Source: Polysphondylium violaceum (lineage: Eukaryota > Evosea > Eumycetozoa > Dictyosteliales > Dictyosteliaceae). Taken from it: 24,584 bases of DNA. A program made the translations under genes and the position numbers. The stretch is from NCBI GenBank assembly GCA_000277445.1, contig AJWJ01000353.1, positions 1-24,584 of the forward strand, in the 5' to 3' direction. Of this stretch, positions 20,217 to 24,584 are shown piece by piece. The first letter of the stretch is position 1; the number at the start of each line of letters is the position of its first letter. Below the pieces are notes generated by a model that was not told the DNA's origin, ran no database searches, and worked only from the letters and a program-made list of their open reading frames with translations.

Positions 20217-20770
20217 ACTTTTAAACACAATTCAAAGTGTATACCATTACTTTCAAATAACTATTTATTTAATAAAACAACGACTCTATTTATTTAAATT
20301 TGTTTTTTTTTTTTATTGATTCGAACAATTTCATAATTTTGGTATTACAAGGTAAATTTTTATTAGGCCTTGAGGCTTGTTTATAGGATGCCAATTTGAA
20401 GGATGGGATGGGATGGACCTTATATAAAATAATCTCTGGGGGCATAACCCTATAACTTTTTCTCAATCAGATTGTCCAATGACATGGATATATGATTTAC
20501 TTTAATTATATTACCAATAATTACTTCACAACAACATTTTAGGGTAATTTTGTGCAACCTGATATAATAGATCCCTAAACTATTAGAGTTGATGGCTCTT
20601 TTTAATTGTTTGAAATTAATGGATGCCATCTTAAATGTATAGAGTTTTAATAACCAGGATAAATATTGTCATATTTTAATAGATTATTATTTAAAGAATC
20701 AAATCTATATATAAGAAATTAAATTAACCCCACAACACTATTTCTACATTTTTTAAAAAGTTGAAATAGT
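20217..20770. other. AT-rich spacer between small genes D and E
   Basis: The first 90 bases are a weak version of the family 3' flank (CGACTCTATTTATTTAAATT at 20280-20299). Bases 20350-20450 are less AT-rich and include a GGATG GGATG GGATGG run at 20401-20416, without an open frame. No gene is recognised. Confidence 0.35.
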
Positions 20771-21034
20771 TTTTTGTTGGCAAAAACACACATACACACT
20801 CAACTGATTTTATACTCAAAGAAATATCATCGGTCAGAGTTGACATCAACACAATAAATACCGAAACCGAAAAAAAAATATATCTAAAATTTAATCCCAA
20901 CAATTCGAAAACATATAAAAATAGAAAAAATCATATTATTTAATCATTCAATCAAAAACAACAACTATACAATCAATTTAAAATTATTTATTTCAATTAT
21001 TATTTATTAATCTTATTTAAAACTAAAACATAAA
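20771..21034 (+). promoter_or_regulatory. conserved upstream module of small gene E
   Basis: Contains a degraded TTGTTG motif (20774-20786), ACACACATACACACTCAACTG as in the other copies, GTTGACATCAAC (20839-20850), CCGAAACCGAAAA (20861-20873) and a TATA-like ACATATAAAA (20911-20920) about 115 bases before the ATG. Confidence 0.6.
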
Positions 21035-21269
21035 ATGATTTTCCGTATGTATTAAAAATGAATGATTTAAACCATTTTACAAAATATTAATTGAAGTATT
21101 ATTTATTTAATAATTAGAAACCATTGCATTCTCTTTAAACAAATCATTAAAAAACACCACTAAATCAATGACCAACGGCTCATCATCTATCATGTTCTCT
21201 GAAAGCAATAATATGACAAGTGGAAAGAAATTATCATCATTCTTTACCCAACCAATGTTTTCAATGTAA
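21035..21269 (+). CDS. small two-exon Ser/Asn/Lys-rich protein, family copy E
   Basis: Exon 1 is 21035-21044 (ATGATTTTCC); the intron is 21045-21117 (73 bases, GTATGT to AATTAG); exon 2 is 21118-21269. The product is 53 residues: MIFQTIAFSLNKSLKN, TTKSMTNGSSSIMFSESNN, ending LSSFFTQPMFSM. It carries the right-pair signatures SMTN, FSES and PMFSM that distinguish D and E from A and B. Confidence 0.83.
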
Positions 21270-21646
21270 AATTCAATACTTATATTTATTTAATCATAAT
21301 AAACAATGTAAAATGCACTTCGATTCTATTTATTTCAAAAATTTAAAAATTGATTAATTATTTTCTTTTGTTTACACCATTACCTTGTATTTTTAGATAT
21401 AAAAATAATGAAATTAATGTTTTAGTAATTATTAAAAGAATGATACTATAAACTTAGTTTTATAATCATCTAAATTTACATAAACAATAAAAATCAAATT
21501 GGACCAGCCTTATAGAGTTTCTATTCTTCTCCAAAAAGGTACCCAATACTGGAATTGAGGTCTTTTTTTTTTTTTTTTTTTTTTTTTCATTAAAAAAATA
21601 TCTATACTTACATATTTGTTTAGAAAGAATAAAATATACAACCATT
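21270..21646. other. 3' flank of small gene E and upstream region of TSEN2-like gene
   Basis: Bases 21286-21337 are, on the minus strand, the same conserved segment found at 220-272 and 3548-3590 (AATAGAATCGAA(A/G)TGCA...TTGTTTATT). A 25-base T run at 21563-21587 lies about 60 bases before the TSEN2-like ATG; such T runs just upstream of start sites are common in dictyostelid promoters. No other feature is seen. Confidence 0.45.
21563..21587. repeat. T25 homopolymer
   Basis: 25 consecutive T. Similar runs occur at 9196-9218 (A23) and 24542-24563 (T22). They are ordinary for this genome type. Confidence 0.9.
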
Positions 21647-23238
21647 ATGACAGAGACAGTAAAGAGAGGGAGACATGTTTTAGGCAAAACCAAAGAACCA
21701 CTAAATATTAATGACAATAATAAACACAATCGAGGAGGAAATCAAAAAACTCATCAAAATGCCAACACAATATCTCAATTACCCACCACGACATTGGATG
21801 AAAACAATCTACCAGATATTAAATTTCAACACTACTTTGGTTTATATATAGGTGTTGGTGTAAAGATTTTAGATTATGATCAAGGATTAGATTTATATAG
21901 TCATGGTTGTTTTGGTAAAGGTTCTTTATCGAGAAGTATTCCAAACTATCATTTAAATAAACATAAATATCAAGGTGGAACTGGTTTTCATATAAAGAAA
22001 AAGAACTTGTTTCAAAACAAAAACAATAGTAATAGTAACAACAATAGTAACAATAGTAATAATAAAATGAATCTAGACAAAGTACAACAATCGAAAAAAA
22101 GAGAGAGAGAAGATGAAAAGAATAATGATGCTCAAACTCCAAAACAAAATAATAACAGCAGTAATGACAATAATGATGATAGTAAAGAGAATCAACCTTT
22201 AAAACATCAAAAAGTAAATGAACAACAAACAACTATAGACACTCAAGATCCTACAAACTTTGAATATGTCCAATTAAGTCTAGAAGAAGCATTTTATTTA
22301 TTTTATGGTTATGGTTGTTTAACAATTCTCAGAGAACCTACAGAAGATGAAAAAACTCAATACAATACAATAGATAATCCAAAGAAAACTTTAATTAAAG
22401 TAGGTAAAAGATATAGACTCATTCATTCACTCATAACAACACAAATAAAAACAAACACACACAACACACCCACACACATACAATAAAACAATAACAGCAT
22501 ATATCTCCTTATACTAATAACAACACATAAACACACTATTAGATGAGTATAGAAGAATGTTTCAATGAATTTCAAAGAGTTGAGCAAGGATTTGTAGAAA
22601 AATATGTTGCCTATCATTTCTTTAGAGCTAAAGGATGGATACCTAGATCTGGTATTAAATATGGTTTTGATTTTGTATTGTATAGATTGAAACCAGATTT
22701 AATTCATGCACACTATGGTGTTATTATTCAAAGTAAAAGTAATATAGATGATGGTGATCAACAACAACAACAACTAGACACAACCAATGAGAATAGATTA
22801 TTGGATTCATGGGAAGATTTATGTGGAATCAATAGAGTCACTGAATCTGTATCAAAAGTAAGTGTATTTCATGCTATCGCCCACACCATAGCAACATTGT
22901 TTTTCTATCTGTTTAATGTGTGTATCTGTATGACAACATACAAATGATTTCCGAATTTTATTTTGCGCAAGAGTCATTCGGGATTTTTTGAAAAAAAAAA
23001 AGTGCAAACAACAAAAAAAAATAGAAAAAAAAGAAAAAAAAAAAAAAAGGCAAAACAAAAGAGAGAAAAAATCGATCAGCCACCATTTCAGAAATATTTG
23101 CAGGCACTCAAAGGGTTTAATTTAAATATAGACATCATCTCACCATTCACCAAAATTAATTAATTTCAGAGCTACGCCACGCATGACAGAGAGATTCTAT
23201 TAAAAAAGTTGAAAAACCCATCACTAACATCATCATAA
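21647..23238 (+). CDS. TSEN2-like tRNA-splicing endonuclease catalytic subunit (3' end uncertain)
   Basis: Supported exons are 21647-22399 (251 codons) and 22543-22857 (105 codons), phase-0 intron 22400-22542 (GTAGGT to ATTAG). Exon 1 has FQHYFGLYIGVGVKILDYDQ, GCFGKGSLSRS, an Asn/Ser-rich insert, and LSLEEAFYLFYGYGCLTI, all TSEN2 marks. Exon 2 has the nuclease domain: KYVAYHFFRAKGWIPRSGIK, KYGFDFVLYR with catalytic Y298, H306 eight residues later in HAHYGVII, and SWEDLCGINRVTESVSK ending in catalytic K356. The enzyme cuts pre-tRNA at the 5' splice site. Exon 2 ends exactly at K356 (donor GTAAGT). A plausible last exon is 23170-23238 (SYATHDREILLKKLKNPS...), which resembles the C-terminal VQEVILSRW region, but the expected strand just after the lysine is not visible, so a middle exon may be missed. 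The end coordinate is provisional. Confidence 0.8.
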
Positions 23239-24584
23239 ATGATGATGAAACCAAAACATAAAAAAACATTTATATTCATCTCTTCTACTCAAACGCAGAA
23301 AAAAAAGAACATAACCTCAACCACAAAACATGTCATCTGCAGATCGAAATAATAATATTTATTTTTAATCTTAACTAACAAAGTTGATCTATTCTATTCT
23401 TTTCTTTTTTACATTACAGGGAATTCTTTTATGCAACATTTTTAAACCGACACTTGATAATGCATCTGCCAAAACATTGCCAAAAAAAGCGAGCACACAC
23501 ATATCACACCTTGAAAAACACACTATCAATTTGTGGGAGCTTTGCAGATGCAAGATGCAAAAAATGCGCTAATAAACGCAATATATTGTGCCATTTTTTT
23601 TTCATCACTCACCAAAACAGGCAGTTTTTATCATTTTTCACAAAAAAAACTTGTCTCGCAAAAAATTTTTTCTACTTTTTTTTTTTTTGTCATTCACAGA
23701 TTATTTCCCGTTTGGGGTCGAAAAGTTTAGTTAAAATTAGATTAGATTCATGCAGAGTGAAAATATATGAAACCTGTCCACAGTGCTCTCTCAGTAGTTA
23801 TATTCGATGACTCTGTACAATTGTTCTGCGCATTGCATTCCTCTTCTGAGCAAGGTGTTAATTTCATTCTATTTTTTTTTTTTTTTTATTTATTTTTAAT
23901 TTTATTTTATTTTATTTTTTTTTTCATCAAAACGCGCCATCGACTATAAAACTAGAGAGAAAAAATTATTTTTGACCAACATTTTTGTTTTAATTATCAC
24001 AACAATAAGAATAAATTTATTTGTTTATTTTTAAAACATTACCAATTTTATATTTTTATCTTTTTTTTTCACTCGATATATAAATAGTTTTTTATTTTTA
24101 AAAATCTCTATTTATAATTTTTATTTCCATCCATCCATATTTATATATTTATATACACCAACAACAACAACAACTCTATTTTAAATTCAACCCTCACCTT
24201 TTCATTTCCTTCATATTACCAACATCGATAATATTATGTGGGAAAATCTTTTCTTAAGAAAAAGTAATAATAGTTTCAAAACAAGTAGCATTACCGTTTA
24301 TAGTTTTAAAAAGTTTAAATATCTGTCTAGTTTTTAGTTTATTTTATATTTAAATCATCATATATTTCACACATCAATTGTGCCGTTTCATCTCAATCTC
24401 ATCAATCAATAGCATAAATATAATTTTATCAACAAATTATATATTTTCTTGATAAATCCAGTATATTCAATAGAGTAAGTTTTTCTTTAAATCTTTTTTG
24501 ACTTTCACACCACACTTGCACTATTTTAAATATTTTTAGGGTTTTTTTTTTTTTTTTTTTTTTCTCTTCTTTACTACTTTTACC
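23239..24584. other. right-edge region; possible leader of a gene outside the window
   Basis: No convincing coding region. Bases 23410-23860 are less AT-rich than normal spacer and have short overlapping frames without a family match. Runs of T at 23871-23922, then a T-to-A switch and ACAACAACAACAACTC (24161-24176), look like a promoter and start of a leader. A short frame at 24236-24337 (MWENLFLRKSNN..., 33 codons) could be an upstream ORF or first exon. A canonical intron-like segment lies at 24475-24539 (GTAAGT to TTTTTAG). These fit a 5' UTR reading rightward off the window. Confidence 0.3.

Noticed and set aside
20042-20230. Minus-strand 62-codon frame MCLKVYIENIGWVKN...
   Set aside because: It is antisense to exon 2 of small gene D; the plus-strand frame is shared by five copies with conserved splice sites, and the minus-strand frame is broken or not started in the other copies.
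20308-20340. tRNA-like T-arm TTCGAATC on the minus strand near 20317-20324
   Set aside because: Only a 4-base stem can form and there is no matching D-arm, anticodon arm or acceptor stem around it.
20401-20416. GGATG-type repeat as a possible minisatellite or telomere-like tract
   Set aside because: Only about three units, with no further extension.
22963-23163. 66-codon frame MRKSHSGFFEKKKVQ...
   Set aside because: Mostly poly-Lys from an A-rich run inside the presumed TSEN2 intron; only its last 20 codons look coding-like and they are mentioned as a possible exon.
1-24584. Search for transposon ends, LTRs, reverse transcriptase or transposase motifs
   Set aside because: None seen; the repeated sequences are explained by duplication of the small gene with its flanks.

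Overview
The window looks like nuclear DNA of a dictyostelid social amoeba, probably not D. discoideum itself because several exons favour C-ending codons. The evidence is very AT-rich intergenic DNA full of A/T runs; short introns with GTATGT or GTAAGT donors; Asn, Gln, His and Ser homopolymer tracts inside conserved proteins; and the mix of genes (sphingosine-1-phosphate lyase, TCTP, HutD-like, Trk-type transporter). The species assignment is inference.

Layout. Left flank (1-4400): the 3' end of a truncated paralogue (1-228), then an orphan two-exon gene for a 603-residue protein with a hydrophobic C terminus (1603-3488). Each is followed by a minus-strand copy of a tiny two-exon gene (A, 307-547; B, 3611-3851). 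Core (4596-17455): a compact block of conserved genes. These are TCTP (-), a CPSF6/CFIm68-like RRM and RS-rich protein (-, 4 exons), a HutD-family protein (-, 2 exons), an M20 metallopeptidase of the ArgE/DapE type (+), a ZNHIT3-like HIT zinc-finger protein (-, 2 exons), sphingosine-1-phosphate lyase sglA (+, 2 exons), a ZC3H15/DFRP1-like protein (+, 4 exons) and a Trk/HKT-type cation transporter (-, 3 exons). Right flank (17456-24584): a divergent third copy of the tiny gene (C, minus, 18257-18492), two further copies on the plus strand (D, 19984-20216; E, 21035-21269), a TSEN2-like tRNA-splicing endonuclease catalytic subunit whose 3' end is unclear (21647 to about 23238), and an AT-rich right edge that may hold the leader of a gene outside the window.

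The most interesting content is the five-copy family of 53-55 residue proteins. Each gene has a 10-base first exon (ATG ATT/ATC TTC/TTT C) followed by a 68-79 base intron, so simple ORF calling misses it and in places reports the antisense strand instead. The proteins share the N terminus MIFQT(I/L)AFS and the C terminus FTQPM(Y/F)SM or a close variant, with a Ser/Asn/Lys-rich middle. Four copies also share a long upstream module with three inverted or repeated motifs (GTTGACATCAAC, TTGTTG-N-CAACAA, CCGAAACCGAAAA), and copies A, B and E share a 3' flank (D only weakly). The two left copies and the two right copies face each other in inverted orientation across the conserved block, and sequence signatures show each pair arose by local duplication.

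All exon boundaries were derived by eye from splice signals, reading frame and family knowledge; no alignments or database searches were run. No tRNA, rRNA, CRISPR array or intact transposable element was recognised.
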